64,000 nt of DNA from Coix lacryma-jobi var. lacryma-jobi (GCA_009763385.1 CM019825.1:113207131-113271130), one strand, 5' to 3'; positions 12,380 through 24,258 are shown, counted from the first letter of the stretch. The notes: generated by a model from the sequence alone, not told the origin. Numbers and translations: made by a program.

Positions 12380-12676
12380 ATGGAGAGATCCTCTTACGCG
12401 TCAAGGAGCTCCAGCGAACTAGCCGCCGCAGCTTCCGGAGGCGGAAGGACGCTGAGGGTGATACCGATGCGGCATCCGTTGGGTTCTGGGTCGACGTCTT
12501 CCTCGTCGTCGCCGGGGTGGCGGGCGGCGGTGGGAAGGGCTTGGGCCATGGGTCCACTTGAATGGGCGGAGGTGGCCTTGCCCTGTGTGGCGTGGACACG
12601 GAAGTACAGATGGAAGGAGGACCTCCAGGCCGACCTCGCCGCGGGCATCACCGTTGGAGTCATGCTTGTGCCCCAG
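12380..12676 (+). CDS. SULTR4: SULTR4 exon 1 (N-terminus)
   Basis: The exon encodes 99 residues. The start is the ATG at 12380, giving MERSSYASRSS, which parallels the MSYAS start known for plant SULTR4. A GTG at 12362 is also in frame but is not a usual plant start. The cytosolic N-terminal tail is Ser/Gly/Ala-rich and carries the conserved RVIPMRHP. It is followed by WTRKYRWKEDLQADLAAGITV, where the first membrane helix begins, and ends VMLVPQ at a gtacaa donor. GC content is far above the surrounding intron, as is common for grass first exons. Confidence 0.92.
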
Positions 12677-13420
12677 GTACAATACACCCACTGACTCCCG
12701 CCGGATGCTAATTTTTTTTTTTTGGGATACCAGGTGAGGGCCCGTGCTTTGCTACGGGTAAACAAAAATTGCATGCCATATTGATATATTACCTTTAGTA
12801 ATCAACCATGCAAGTGCTAGTCAGACACCATACTAAAAAAGCAGGTGGCATGCACAAGTATAAACACAATGAAGTACAACTACAATCGAACCAGCTAGCG
12901 GGGCGAAACAACATAACAGAACTTCTCTATTTAATTGCAAAGTCACAAAAAGTATTGTATTAGCAGGGAACTCAAACGGTCAAACGGTTCAGTGATGCTT
13001 GATCGTTGTTATTCAGTTACAGCACTGGATATAGACAAAACAGTTTGTTATCTTGATGAACTGTTAAAAAAAATCAGGGCTCAATCTTTATCAATCTGTT
13101 ACCAGATTTAAGCACGACACAAAATACAAAAGAAAAAAAAGTTAGTGTTTCTCGATGCTCAGAATATACATCACTGTTTGAACACAATGATAAATAATGG
13201 CTGGTTTGATAATTCGGTAAGTCAACTTGATGACATAATTCTCACCTTTGTATCACTTGAGCTACCAAATAAAATCAGCATTTCTATCTGAACGTTTTGG
13301 AACCTGGTGAACACATTGTTGGCCCAGAGCTAGCCAAAGAATCAAACAATAGGCATGAGTCAATTGGTGGTTCGAACCCTGTAAAGAGGAAGGAATTCAG
13401 TGCTGAGAAAAAAGACAAGA
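12677..13420 (+). other. Intron 1, 5' part before COPIA-1
   Basis: Ordinary AT-rich intron sequence with a T-run near 12710. It continues beyond COPIA-1 at 24425. I see no gene or further repeat here. Confidence 0.6.
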
Positions 13421-13425
13421 ACCTT

Positions 13426-13561
13426 TATTAGTCATGTAAATGTATAGTATTGTATACATTGTATCTGGACTTGTATCCTAAGCCCAATTGGGCTATATAT
13501 ATATGAAGGTCACCCCCCAATCAGTGTGTGTGGTGTTTCCCCATTCTTGTGTCTCTCTACA
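13426..13561 (+). repeat. COPIA-1 5' LTR
   Basis: The 136-bp LTR starts TATTAGTCATG and ends CTCTCTACA. It differs from the 3' LTR (134 bp) by one substitution (cagTgtg versus cagGgtg) and one TA repeat unit. A TATA-like 'ggctatatatata' lies near 13490, a plausible core promoter. Confidence 0.92.
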
Positions 13562-13573
13562 TGGTATCAATCG
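13562..13573 (+). promoter_or_regulatory. COPIA-1 primer-binding site
   Basis: tggtatcaatcg directly follows the LTR. The first eight bases equal the 3'-end complement of plant initiator-Met tRNA used by most copia elements. Confidence 0.8.
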
Positions 13574-13930
13574 GGATACGATCCTAGCATCCTCTGCTTC
13601 CGCTCCTCCAATCGCGCGCGCCATCTGCGCACGCGGTCTCCTTCCTCCACTCGCGACGCCGCCTCTCCGCCTGCGCGGTCTTCTCCCTCCGCTCGCGACG
13701 CGGTCCCTCCGCCTGCGCCGCCTCGCGACCTTCCTGCCCGCGTGCGGCCGCCGCCGGTGCCTCGCGACTCCCCTCCTCTGCTCGCGTTCCGCCGCCACCA
13801 CCGCCTACCCTCCTCTGCTCGTGTTTCGCCGCAGTCGCCGCCTCGCGACCTCACCTCCTCTGCTCGCAGGTCGCGGCGCGATTTCCTCCCCGCGCCGCTC
13901 AAGTGGCACGCGCTGTCCGCCTCTTCCCCA

Positions 13931-14925
13931 ATGGACACGACTGCTGCCCTCACCTCCGGCACCCTGCCAGCCACCGGTGAGGCAACCACGGGTGGCACGG
14001 CCGCCGGCGTTGCTGCACCCATCGTGGCTCACTCCTACGCCACGGTGAACGTCAAGGCCCATGTTCCGATCACGCTGGAGCTCACCTCCAACTACTCGAA
14101 GTGGGCGTTCTTCTTCAAATCCTTGTGCGGGAAATTCGGGCTTCGCTTGCACATCGATGGCACCGCCCCTTCTCGCCCTGAGGACCCACAGTGGGACGCT
14201 GCGGAGTGTTGCGTTCGTGGCTGGCTCACCGGCTCCGTCGATGATTCCGTCCTCGACCTCGCCATGGAGGACGCTAATCCGACTGCCCGTGACCTGTGGG
14301 TGGCCATCGAGGCGATCTTCCGCGCCAACAGGGAGCCACGGGCCATATACCTCCTCAACGAGTTCCACTCCATGGTGCAGGGCGACTCCACCATCTCGGC
14401 CTACTGCCAGCGCCTCAAGATCAAGGCCGCCGCCCTCCGCGACGTCGGCCATCCCATGAAGGACTCGCAGCTTGTCCTCGCCCTTCTGCGCGGCCTCAAC
14501 CCTCGCTTCTCCAACACCGCTGACGACATTGCTAACTCCGCCGTGCTTCCCACGTTCGCGAGAGCACATGACATGCTGGTTCTCAAGGAGCTTCGCCTTG
14601 CCAACGACGAGAAGATTGTCGTCAACACCGCCCTCCTCGCCAAGGCTGCCTCTGGCTGCACCAGTCCGGGCGGGTGCCGCTCTACCACAGCCGGGGCCAC
14701 CTCTGGTGGCTCACACAACCCTCACAACACCGGCTATGGCAGCAGCAACAAGGGCGGCGGCGGTGGGAAAGGCAAGGGCAAGGGCAAGCGTGGTTCGGGC
14801 GGCGGTCAGCAGCGCGGAGCTAGACATCTACAACCTGGACAGTACGGACCCATGGGTCCCTGGGTCTGCTACAACCCATGGGCTCCACAGGGCCCTCCTC
14901 CTCCGCAGGGCCCAGCGGCTGGCGC
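13931..14925 (+). pseudogene. COPIA-1 Gag
   Basis: The first ATG after the binding site in this frame is at 13931 (MDTTAALTSG). Residues about 45-230 form the UBN2-type Gag core, with NYSKWAFFFKSL near the start, CCVRGWLTGSVDD in the middle and LLRGLNPRFSN near the end. A Gly/Lys-rich tail (GGGKGKGKGKRGSGGG) follows, and no CCHC knuckle is visible. Around 14880-14925 the frame shifts relative to the protease frame, so Gag and Pol are not joined as they should be. An open frame also runs 5' of the ATG through the leader but lacks an ATG. Confidence 0.75.
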
Positions 14926-17248
14926 CCCAGTGTCCTCGGCGCCCCACCTCAGGCTCACACGACGTACACGCCGGTGCTGTCCCCGACGACCTTCGCACCA
15001 CTTCAGGTCTCCCAGTCGGCTCCTATATGGAACCAGGCTGGCCTCGTCGCCGCGCTCAACCAGCTGCACCTCCAGGACCAGCAGCCCTGGGTGATGGATT
15101 CCGGTGCCTCATCTCACATGAGCGCCACGGATGGTATACTCTTTTCCCGCCATCCCTCCTCTCATTCCTCCATTACTGTTGGCAATGGTCACACTCTTCC
15201 TATTTCCTGTCGTGGCGAGTCTGTTCTTCACACACCAGCGTCCACTTTTCCACTTCGTAATGTTCTAGTCGTTCCATCCCTAATGCACAACTTGCTATCA
15301 GTTCGTCAGTTCACTAGAGAAAACAATTGTTCTATCGAATTTGACGCTCTTGGTTTTTCTGTCAAGGATATCCAGACCAGGCGCGTGATGCTTCGCTGCA
15401 ATAGTGCTGGCGACCTTTACACCATTCCTGCCACACCTGCCGCTGCACACGCCAGCATCGCCATCTCCACCGACCTCTGGCATCACCGTCTTGGTCATCC
15501 CAGCGCCGCCACCATAGACATTCTTCGCAATAGTGCATCCATCAGTTGTAATAAAGTAGCCCATACTCTATGTCATTCATGTCAGCTTGGCAAACATGTG
15601 CGGCTCCCTTTCTCCCACTCCAGTTCGTTTAGCACTATGCCTTTTGAACTTGTTCATTGTGATGTGTGGACATCTCCGGTCACTAGTATTTCGGGTTATC
15701 AATATTATCTCGTCTTACTCGATGACTTTACTCATTTTTATTGGACTTTTCCCCTCGTTCGCAAATCTGAAGTTGCAACCCATATCACCAATTTCTGCAA
15801 TTATGTCTCCACGCAATTCAGCCTCACCATCAAAGCCATCCAAGCTGATAATGACGCTGAATTTGTAAATAATACCCTACACACCCTTTTTGCTTCTCGT
15901 GGTATTTATTTACGTCTTTCGTGTCCACACACCTCCCCACAAAATGGCAAGGCTGAGCGTACTCTTCGCACTTTGAACAACATTAGCCGCACCATGCTCA
16001 TCCATGTGCACATGCCTGCACCATATTGGGCTGAGGCGCTCACCACAGCGACATACTTTCTCAACAGGTGCCCATCCACCGCTGTTCGCAATGCCATTCC
16101 CTATGTCCTACTACACCGAAAAACACCCGATTACTCCCAGCCCCGAGTTTTTGGGTGCCTCTGCTATCCCAACATGACCGCCACGACTCGCCACAAGCTC
16201 GCACCCCGATCCACAGCTTGTGTCTTCCTTGGCTATCCATCCTCTCACAAGGAGTATCGTTGTCTCGATCTTTCAACATGGCGTATCATCATCTCACGTC
16301 ATGTTGTGTTCGACGAGACTTGTTTTCCCTTCGGACTTCACCCATCCGGGTCCTCGTCGAGCGACCTGGATTTTTTGCTTGCAGGTACAGTACCGATGCG
16401 CCTCCCTACGGTCTCTAGCACTGCTGAGCGACCACGCCCCTCTCAGGTGGTCCTGGAGGAACTGGCGGATGACCCTGCGATCCTAGTGCGCGGGCCTGTG
16501 CTGGCTGCAGCCCCTGCCGCACCACGGGCTGCTCAACCAGCAGCTGCTGCTGCTCCACCAGTGGCTGCTGCTGCTGCTCCACCAGTCCGGGACGTCCACT
16601 TGCAGTATAGTCGTCGTCCCCGGGCCCCGACGCTAGCAGCGGAGCAGCCTCAACCATCTGCCGCAGCAGCAGGGCTTCATGAATCATCACCTGTTGTGCA
16701 GACTGCTCCGACACCGTCCATGCAGGCCCCGGCACCAGCCCCTACGTCGTCGGCTCCCAGGATGGTCACTCGGTCACAGACCGGGAGTCTTCGTCCCGTC
16801 GAGCGCTACGGCTTCTCCGCCACCGTCTCCATCGCCTCACCGATACCGGCGACCTACCGCAGCGCCTTGGCCGATCCTCAGTGGAGGGCTGCCATGGCCG
16901 ATGAGTACAAGGTGCTCGTCGACAATGGCACCTGGCGCCTCGTTCATCGTCCTCCTGGTGCTAATGTTGTGACGGGCAAGTGGATCTTCAAACACAAATT
17001 CCACTCGGATGGTTCCCTTGCCCGACACAAGGCTCGCTGGGTGGTTCGCGGCTTCTCCCAGCGCCACGGCATCGACTACGACGAGACGTTCAGCCCCGTC
17101 GTCAAGCCGGCCACGATACGCGTCGTCCTCAGCCTTGCTGCTTCGCGATCCTGGCCGATCCACCAGCTAGACGTGAAGAACGCCTTCCTCCACGGTCATC
17201 TGACGGAAACTGTGTATTGCCAGCAGCCTCCCGGCTTCGTCGACCCTG
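14926..17248 (+). pseudogene. COPIA-1 Pol, part 1 (protease, integrase, RT start)
   Basis: Protease active site VMDSGASSHM is near 15095. The Gag-pre-integrase zinc region (LWHHRLGHP ... CHSCQLGKH) spans about 15478-15600. Integrase has the three acidic positions in HCDVW, QADNDAEF and NGKAERT (the second motif is altered from the usual CDNGREF). A Pro/Ala/Gln-rich linker spans about 16390-16760. RT starts around 16860 and runs to DVKNAFLHGHL and PPGFVDP, where COPIA-2 is inserted at 17249. The frame is open over this whole stretch. Confidence 0.85.
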
Positions 17249-17479
17249 TGTTGGAAATTATCACAGGTAATTGGGGCTGATCTGATGTATTAGCCTTAGA
17301 GGCAAAAGATAACTGCAGGGGTACATATAGGGCAGCAAACTTGGCTACCAAGAAGTTGTTGCAAAAGTTAACTTGGCTGCCAAGTTGATGCCAAGTTGTT
17401 GCTAAAGTAAAGCATATTCTAAAGTAGATACTAAGCATATTCCTAATGGATAAGCACAAGAGTTAAAAGAGGTCTATCA
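17249..17479 (-). repeat. COPIA-2 3' LTR
   Basis: 231 bp, ending TGTTGGAAATTA on the + strand left side and GGTCTATCA on the right. Three substitutions separate it from the partner at 22972-23202 (all T or A here against C or G there, within about 17347-17370). Confidence 0.92.
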
Positions 17480-17487
17480 ATCTCCCC

Positions 17488-19083
17488 CTAAGTCTTGTGT
17501 GTGTGCTTCTGGACAACCTGGACCATCCCAATCTTGGCGCGGAGCTCCTGGAACTTGACTCGCCCAAGGGACTTGGTCAGGAAATCAGCAAGCTGGTCTT
17601 GTGTGTTGATGTAGCCAGCCTTGATGCTCCCCTCATCCAGGCAGTCTCTGATGAAGTGATACCTCACCCTGATGTGCTTACTGCGCTCGTGGAAGACGGG
17701 GTTCTTTGCCAAAGCCAAGGCAGACTTGCTGTCCACCCTTAGCTCCACTAGTGCTGCATCTCTGCCAATGAGATCGCCGAGCAGCCGAGCGAGCCAGATG
17801 GCCTGAGTCGAAGCGGTAGTGGCTGCGATGTACTCTGCCTCGCAGCTGGACAGAGCCACCACCTGCTGCTTGACCGACTGCCAGTTGATTAGACACTTGC
17901 CAAGAAAGAATAGCGTCCCGCTGGTGCTCTTGCTTGTGTCAATGTCTCCGGCGTGGTCACTGTCGCTGTACTCGATGAAGTGCGCCGCATCGGGGCACCT
18001 CGGGTAGTGCAGGCCGTAGTCAGAGGTACCCGCAACATAGCGAAGAATCCTCTTGACGGCTTGTTGATGCTCCGCCATCGGTCGCTGCATGAACCGACTG
18101 ACGTAGCCCACGGCGAACGCCAAGTCCGGCCGCGTGTGGACGAGGTAGCGAAGGCTGCCCACAATGCGCCGGTACTGCGTGGCGTCAACCTCCTCCGCCG
18201 TGCTGTCGCGGCTCAGCTTCAGCCTCTCCTCCATAGGAGTGTGGGCTGGGTTGCAGTCGGTGAGCCCGCCCAACTCGACGATGCGCTTGGCGTAGGCGGT
18301 CTGGCGAAGGGAGATGCCGGAGCTGTCCTGGTGGACCTCAATCCCCAGGTAGAAAGAGAGGAGCCCCAGGTCGCTCATCTGAAAGACGGTCTTTATCTCC
18401 GCCTTGAATGCCTCAATCTCGTCCTCCTTGGTGCCGGTGATCACCAAGTCGTCGACGTAGACGCCCACCAGTAGGGCGTTGCCACCCTTGCCCCGCCGGT
18501 AGACAGCAGCCTCGTGAGCGCTCTGCTGGAACCCCATTTGCTTGAGGGTGGAGTCCAGCTTGGCATTCCAAGCTCGAGGCGCCTGCCGCAAGCCGTAGAG
18601 GGCCTTGCGCAGGCGAAGAACCTTGTTCTCCTTGCCGGGGATTACGAAACCCGACGGCTGACGGACATAGACCTCCTCCTTCAAGTCGCCGTTGAGAAAG
18701 GCAGACTTGACGTCCATGTGGTGGACATGCCAGCCCTCCTGGGCTGCCAGAGCGAGTAGCAGGCGAACGGACTCCATGCGTGCAACGGGTGCAAAGGCGT
18801 CGTCGAAGTCGACTCCCTCCTGCTGAACGAACCCGCGCGCTACGAGTCGTGCCTTGTGCTTGATCACAGCACCAGCCTCATCCTTCTTGAGCTTGAACAC
18901 CCACTTCAGGGTGATGGCGCGGTGGCCGGCGGGAAGATCCGCCAGCTCCCACGTGTGGTTCCGCTCGACGACGTCCATCTCCTGCTTCATCGCAGCACGC
19001 CATGCCGCGTCTCCCTCCGCCTCAGCGAAGGAGCGGGGCTCGTCGTCGTCGTGCGCCAAGTGCAGCTCCCCCTCGAAGTCGTG
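17488..19083 (-). pseudogene. COPIA-2 reverse transcriptase and RNase H
   Basis: A clean minus-strand frame of over 520 residues holds RT and RNase H. RT motifs: WVFKLKKDE, LVARGFVQQEGVDFDDAF, DVKSAFLNGDL, and the catalytic VGVYVDDLVITG. RNase H motifs: SDSDHAGD, SSCEAEYIA and RSKHIRVRYHFIRD. The domain itself looks undamaged, but a TAG at about 19084-19086 cuts it off from upstream Pol in the same frame. The protein could be made only if that stop were suppressed or internal initiation occurred. Confidence 0.85.
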
Positions 19084-20950
19084 CTACGCCAGTCCAGGGA
19101 CGGGCAACTCGCCGAGGAGGTTGTCCATGGTGCGGTAGTGCAGAGGCTCGTCGTCGTGGTAGGCGTCGACGCGGTCCTCATCGTCGGTCAGCGGAGTGGC
19201 GAACTCCACCGAGCGCTGCTCGTCGTGGACCGGAGCTGCTGTGGCCGATCCCGGTGGTGTGGCCGCTGGTGCAGGAGAGCATGGAGTGGCCGGTGCAGGA
19301 GATGCAGGAGCTGGTGCTGGAGACCCAGGAACCGGTGCTGGAGAGCCAGGAGCCGGTGCTGGTGCAGAGCGGATCGTAGCCGGTGCCGCAGGTGGCGAAG
19401 CGTGGGGTGTGGCCGGTGCCGAAGGTGGAGGACTCACCGGAGCTGGAGGCGAGCGAGGAGTCGAGGCGGGCGAGCTCGATGAAGACGAGCTGCTAGCTCC
19501 CCCCGGCTCCCTCGAAGTGGACGTACTCGACGACGAAGTCTCGGAGGGTCGAAGTCGAGCCGTCGTCCACCGCCTTGTCCCATGCCCAGCCTCGTCCCTC
19601 GTCGAACACGACATCACGCGAGATGCGGACGCACTGTGTCGCGGGGTCGAGGATGCGATAGGCCTTGACACCCTCCGCGTAGCCGATGAAGACCCCAGGT
19701 GCACTCCGGTCGTCGAGCTTGCCGACGTGGCCGAGCTCCTTGGCGAACGCGAGGCACCCGAAGACGCGAAGGTGGCTGACCGTCAGCTTGCGCCCGTGCC
19801 AGGCCTCGTACGGCGTCTTGCCGTCAAGCGCCTTGGTGGGCGAGCGGTTGAGGAGGTGGACAGCCGTCATCACCGCCTCTCCCCAGTAGATCGCCGGCAG
19901 CCCTCTCTACTTGAGGAGGGCGCGGGCAGTGGCCACCACTGTCTGGTTGCGGCGCTCGACGACGCCGTTCTGCTGCGGGGTGTACGGGGCGGAGAAGTGG
20001 CGCTGGATCCCCTCGTCGGCGCAGTACGCCGCGAACTCAGCCGCTGTGAACTCGCCGCCGTTGTCCGTGCGCAGCACCTGAAGCTTGCGGCCGCACTCCT
20101 TCTCGGCAGCAGCTTGATGGCGTCCGCAGCTGCCCCCTTGGTGTCGAGCAGGACAACCCACATGAAGCGGGACACGTCGTCGACGAGGAGGAGGAAGTAG
20201 CGTCGTCCTCCGGGTGTAGCAGGGGTCACGGGGCCGCAGAGGTCGCCATGTACAAGCTCCAGCCTATCCTTGGCCCGGAAGCTCGCCTGGCCAGGGAAGG
20301 GCAGCCGGCGCTGCTTGGTGACAACGCAGGTGTCGCAGAACTGCTCCACGTGGTCGACGTGCGGCATCCCCCGCACCATCTCCTTGCTGCCCAGCTGCTT
20401 CAGGGCCTCAAAATTGAGGTGCCCGAAGCGCTCGTGCCACCGCCACGCGTCGTCGTCGCGGCGGGCAGCAAGACAGAGGGGCTGCGCCACCTGCACGTGA
20501 AGGACGTAGAGGCGATTCCTCCCTCTGTTCACCTTGGCGAGGAGCCTCTGACTGCTGTCCCAGATGCGCAGCACCCCATGCTCGATCTCCACGCGCGAGC
20601 CGTTCTCATCCAGCTGTCCCAAGCTGATGATGGAGTTCCTCAGCGCGGGGATGTAGTACACACCAGTGAGCAGCCGGTGCTCGCCGGTCTTGGCGGTGAA
20701 GACGACCGAGCCGACTCCCTTGATCTCTACGGCGGAGGCGTCCCTGAACTTGACGGAGCCTCGCACGCCGGAGTCCAAGTCAGAGAAGAACTCCCGCCGC
20801 CCGGTCATGTGATGGGTGGCGCCAGAGTCGAGGTACCAGCCGTCGATCTTGTCGTCGCTGGCGGAGCCGAGGAAGGCGTGGGCGCGCGGCTCGTCGAGGT
20901 GGAGAAGCGCGGCGGCGGTCGACGCAGGAGAGGAGCACAACTCAATGTCC
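19084..20950 (-). pseudogene. COPIA-2 protease and integrase region
   Basis: Protease motif YLDSGATHHMTG is near 20820-20850. Zinc-binding HERFGHL and CDTCVVTKQRR and the first integrase acidic motif VHGDLCGPV follow. The frame then shifts near 20110. Motifs RTDNGGEF and NGVVERRN lie in another frame at 19907-20161, which ends at a TAG (19907-19909). Further shifts occur around 19870 and 19600. All parts of integrase are recognisable, but they lie in at least three frames. Confidence 0.8.
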
Positions 20951-22911
20951 CCGTGGATGTAGAACAGAGCCGGCTCATCACCCTCCTGTGCCTGCGCGAC
21001 GTGAGCCTAACCGCCGCGCCTCGCCTCGCCTGCCGGCAGTCCCTGGCCCAATGGCCGGTCTTGCCGCAGTTCTTGCAGATGTCGTCCCGGTTCGGCTTGC
21101 GCTCGCCGTCGGCGCCGTCAGGAGCGCCACCACGCGCCTGGGGAGCCTTGTCTCGCTTGCGCGGCCGGCGCTTGCGAGTGCTCGACGACGGTGCAGCCTC
21201 GCCCTTCCTTCGCTCCTTCTGCCGAGCGAGCCACTGCTCCTCGGTGTAGAGAAGCTTGCCACCGGCGTTGGTCGGCTGCGATGGAGCCTTCCAGCGCTCG
21301 TCGATGGCCTTCAGGTGGCCCGTCACCTTCTCGATCGTGAGCGAGGTGAACTCCAGCAGGATCTCGATCGACACAGCAACCTGCTTGTACTTGTCGGGGA
21401 CGACGCGGAGAAGCTTCTCAACAGCCTCCTCCTCATCGAACTTGGTGTCGCCGTACCGCAGGAGCTGCTGCTGCAGAGTGGTGAGGCGGATGGCGAAGTC
21501 CTCGACGTCCTCGCCGGGCTTGAAGGTCATGTCCCCCCACTCCTTCCGCAGCCGCTGCAGCGTGGATCGCCGCGCGTGGTCGTTGCCGATGCGCGCCGCG
21601 GTGATGGCGTCCCAAGCGTCCTTGGCGGTCTCCTTGTCCGCAAGGGTGGTCTGCATCTCCACCGGTACAGCGGCGAGAAGTGCCTCCATCGCCCGCCGAT
21701 CCTCGGTGAAGTCGACGTCGCCGTACCGTACCACGTCCCACATGTGGCGCGCCTGCAGCTTGACCTTCATCACCATCGACCACTCGTTGAAGTTGGTCTT
21801 GGTGAGCATAGGTCAGCCGCTGCCAGCGCCGGCGTCCTTGACGATGGTCTGGATGAGTGGAGGAGTCCCTGGCCGGCCACGGCGACCACGACGCCGCTCT
21901 GGAGAAGGGGGGGGGGGGGGGGCGTCGCCTGTGAGGGCTGCGTGCACCAGCGTCCCATCTCCCAAGCTCGCGGTCGTCGAAGGCGTTCAGCTCGCGTCCG
22001 TACGGGACGTGTGCGAGCCGCGCTCGAGCATCACGCGCCCGCATCCCTCGCTGTGCCTCCAGCTGCTCGGCCCGCTCACGCCTGCGCTGCTCCTCAAGCG
22101 CGCGTTGGATGTGCGGATCCCGAGCGGCTGCTGCGTCGAGGTCGCGCCCGAGCCAACGCGCGTCGCGGTCTTGCTGCTCCTCGCGTTCCAGCCACCCGTT
22201 GGCGTCGCGGGCAGCACGCGCCTCCCAAGCCTCCTCGCGCCCGGCCATCTCGAACCCGCGCGCACGAGCGAAGCCACGCGCTCCCAGGTCGCGCCGGGCT
22301 CCAGCACGCAGGGCCGCGGTGGCGTCCGCAGCCTCCCAGGCCGCGGCTCGGCCTCCCGCGCCCGCAGCAGCTGCCTGGTCGTAGGCGCGCAAGTCCGGGT
22401 CGTAGCCGCCCGCCTCTGCTCCGCGCGCGTGCACGCCCCGCGCGCCCGCATCTGCTCCGCGCGCGTCCGCCCGACCGCGTCCAGCAGCAGCAGCAGCAGC
22501 GCGGTCGCTGGCCTCCGCGTGTGCGTCCGGGTCTCCCGCCTCCATCCGCTCCCGCTCCGCTCCAGCTGCGCTCCCGCGCACGTCGGAGTTGCCGCGCAGG
22601 GCCGCAGCAGCCGCTGCTGCCTCCTGGGCAGCCGCTGCGGCCTCCCTGGCCGTCGCAGCAGCCCGCTCGGCTGCGAGCTCGGCAGCCGCGAGCCTCTCTG
22701 CTCGAGCGGCCGCCTCCGCTCGCTGCCCTGCCTCCTCCTCGCGCCTGTCCGCTGCAGCACGCGCGCGCTGCAGGCGCGCTGTGACCCGCGCAGCCTCCGC
22801 TTCCAGCGCAGCGAGGTCCTCGTCGCCGTCGATGTCGATGGCCGCCTGCCTGCGCCGCCCGCTAGAGGTGGTAGAGTGGCTAGAGGAAGAGGAGTAGGAG
22901 TGGAGGGACAT
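20951..22911 (-). pseudogene. COPIA-2 Gag with long Ala/Arg/Glu-rich N-terminus
   Basis: Translation would start at the minus-strand ATG at 22911 (MSLHSYSSSSS). About 300 residues follow that are mainly Ala, Arg, Glu and Asp with heptad-like spacing (AEAARVTARLQRARAAA...), predicted as long coiled coil. A run of G at 21907-21922 shifts the frame. The Gag core (TKTNFNEWSMVMKVKLQ...) and zinc knuckle CKNCGKTGHWARDC (about 21060-21100) lie in the next frame. The core and knuckle match COPIA-6 closely. Confidence 0.75.
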
Positions 22912-22971
22912 GGCTGTGGATTGGGATGGAGAAGGGAAGAACCAGGAAGGAACTAGGCTCTAGATACCATT

Positions 22972-23202
22972 TGTTGGAAATTATCACAGGTAATTGGGGC
23001 TGATCTGATGTATTAGCCTTAGAGGCAAAAGATAACTGCAGGGGTACATATAGGGCAGCAAACTTGGCTGCCAAGAAGCTGTTGCAAAAGCTAACTTGGC
23101 TGCCAAGTTGATGCCAAGTTGTTGCTAAAGTAAAGCATATTCTAAAGTAGATACTAAGCATATTCCTAATGGATAAGCACAAGAGTTAAAAGAGGTCTAT
23201 CA
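22972..23202 (-). repeat. COPIA-2 5' LTR
   Basis: 231 bp, starting (minus strand) TGATAGACCTCTTTTAAC at 23202 and ending ATTTCCAACA at 22972. The primer-binding site follows inward after a 2-base spacer. Confidence 0.92.
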
Positions 23203-23207
23203 CCCTG

Positions 23208-24258
23208 CACGTCCTGACGACGTCTGTCTTCTGCAGCGTTCCCTATATGGCCTGAAACAGGCTCCTCGGGCCTGGTACCAGCGGTTTGCCGCCTACCTAC
23301 CCGCGCCACAGCCTACCTGCTCTACGTCAACGACATCATCCTGACAGCTTCTTCGACTGCCCTGCTGCAGCGCATCATGGCGCACCTCCACTCCGAGTTC
23401 GCCATGACGGACCTCGGCGAACTACACCACTTCCTCGGCATCTCCGTCACGCGCTCGTCAGAGGGGCTCTTCCTCTCACAACGCCAGTACGCTGTGGATC
23501 TCCTACAGCGGGCGGGCATGGCCGAGTGTCACTCTACAGCGACACCGGTTGACACTCGTGCCAAGCTATCTGCGACCGACGACGCCCCAGTCGCTGATCC
23601 GTCTCAGTATCGCAGTCTCGCCGACGCTCTGCAGTACCTGACGCTCACCCGGCCCGAGCTCGCCTATGCGGTCCAGCAGGTGTGCCTCTTCATGCACGAT
23701 CCCCGCGAGCCTCACCTCGCACTGATCAAGTGCATCCTTCGCTATGTCAAGGGCACTCTGTCGACCGGTCTCCACCTCAACTCCAGACCGGCCGACTCCC
23801 TGACGGCATACTCCGACGCCGACTGGGCATGCTGTCCGGACTCCAGGCGCTCGACATCCGGCTACTGCGTCTTCCTCGGCGACAACCTGGTTTCTTGGTC
23901 TTCCAAGCGCCAGACGACGGTCTCCCGCTCCAGCGCTGAGGCTGAGTACCGCGCGGTTGCACACGCCGTGGCCGAGTGTTGTTGGCTTCGTCAGCTTCTT
24001 CAGGAGCTTCACTCGCCGCTTGCCTCTGCGACCGTCGTCCACTGTGACAATGTTAGCGCCGTCTATATGACAGCTAACCCTGTCCATCACCGCCGGACGA
24101 AGCACATAGAGATTGACATTCACTTCGTCCGCGACCAGGTTGCCTTGGGACAGGTTCGGGTGCTTCATGTCCCCTCGACTCATCAGTTCGCGGACATCAT
24201 GACCAAGGGCCTACCTGTACAGTTGTTCACTGACTTTAGGTCGAGTCTTTGCGTCTAG
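23208..24258 (+). pseudogene. COPIA-1 Pol, part 2 (RT end and RNase H)
   Basis: RT resumes exactly after the COPIA-2 target duplication (CLLQRSLYGLKQAPRAW). At about 23290-23310 part of RT before the catalytic motif is deleted with a frameshift. The catalytic box reads YVND: codon 23329-23331 is AAC (Asn) where Asp is invariant. RNase H follows in a long open frame (YSDADWACCPD, RSSAEAEYRA, RRTKHIEIDIHFVRD) and stops at 24258. RT should be inactive on both counts. Confidence 0.85.

Larger units (their letters stand above)
17249..23202 (-). mobile_element. COPIA-2, Ty1/copia element nested in COPIA-1
   Basis: It is flanked by a perfect CCCTG duplication (17244-17248 and 23203-23207) and has 231-bp LTRs differing at three positions. 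It reads on the minus strand, antisense to both COPIA-1 and the host gene. Total length is 5954 bp. The binding site (minus strand tggtatctagagcc, near 22957-22970) adjoins the right LTR, and a purine tract complement (atctccccctaag) adjoins the left LTR. Gag-pol is carried but broken by frameshifts and stops. Same family as COPIA-6. Confidence 0.93.

Noticed and set aside
13805..14569. Antisense open frame of 254 residues
   Set aside because: A shadow of COPIA-1 Gag on the opposite strand with no motif of its own.
17488..19059. COPIA-2 RT/RNase H as a host gene
   Set aside because: The long open frame is convincing, but LTRs, target duplication and upstream Gag/integrase place it firmly in a retrotransposon.
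20988..22956. Plus-strand open frames of 566 and 598 residues
   Set aside because: They are antisense shadows of COPIA-2 Gag, Arg/Pro/Ser-rich because of GC-rich composition, and match no family.
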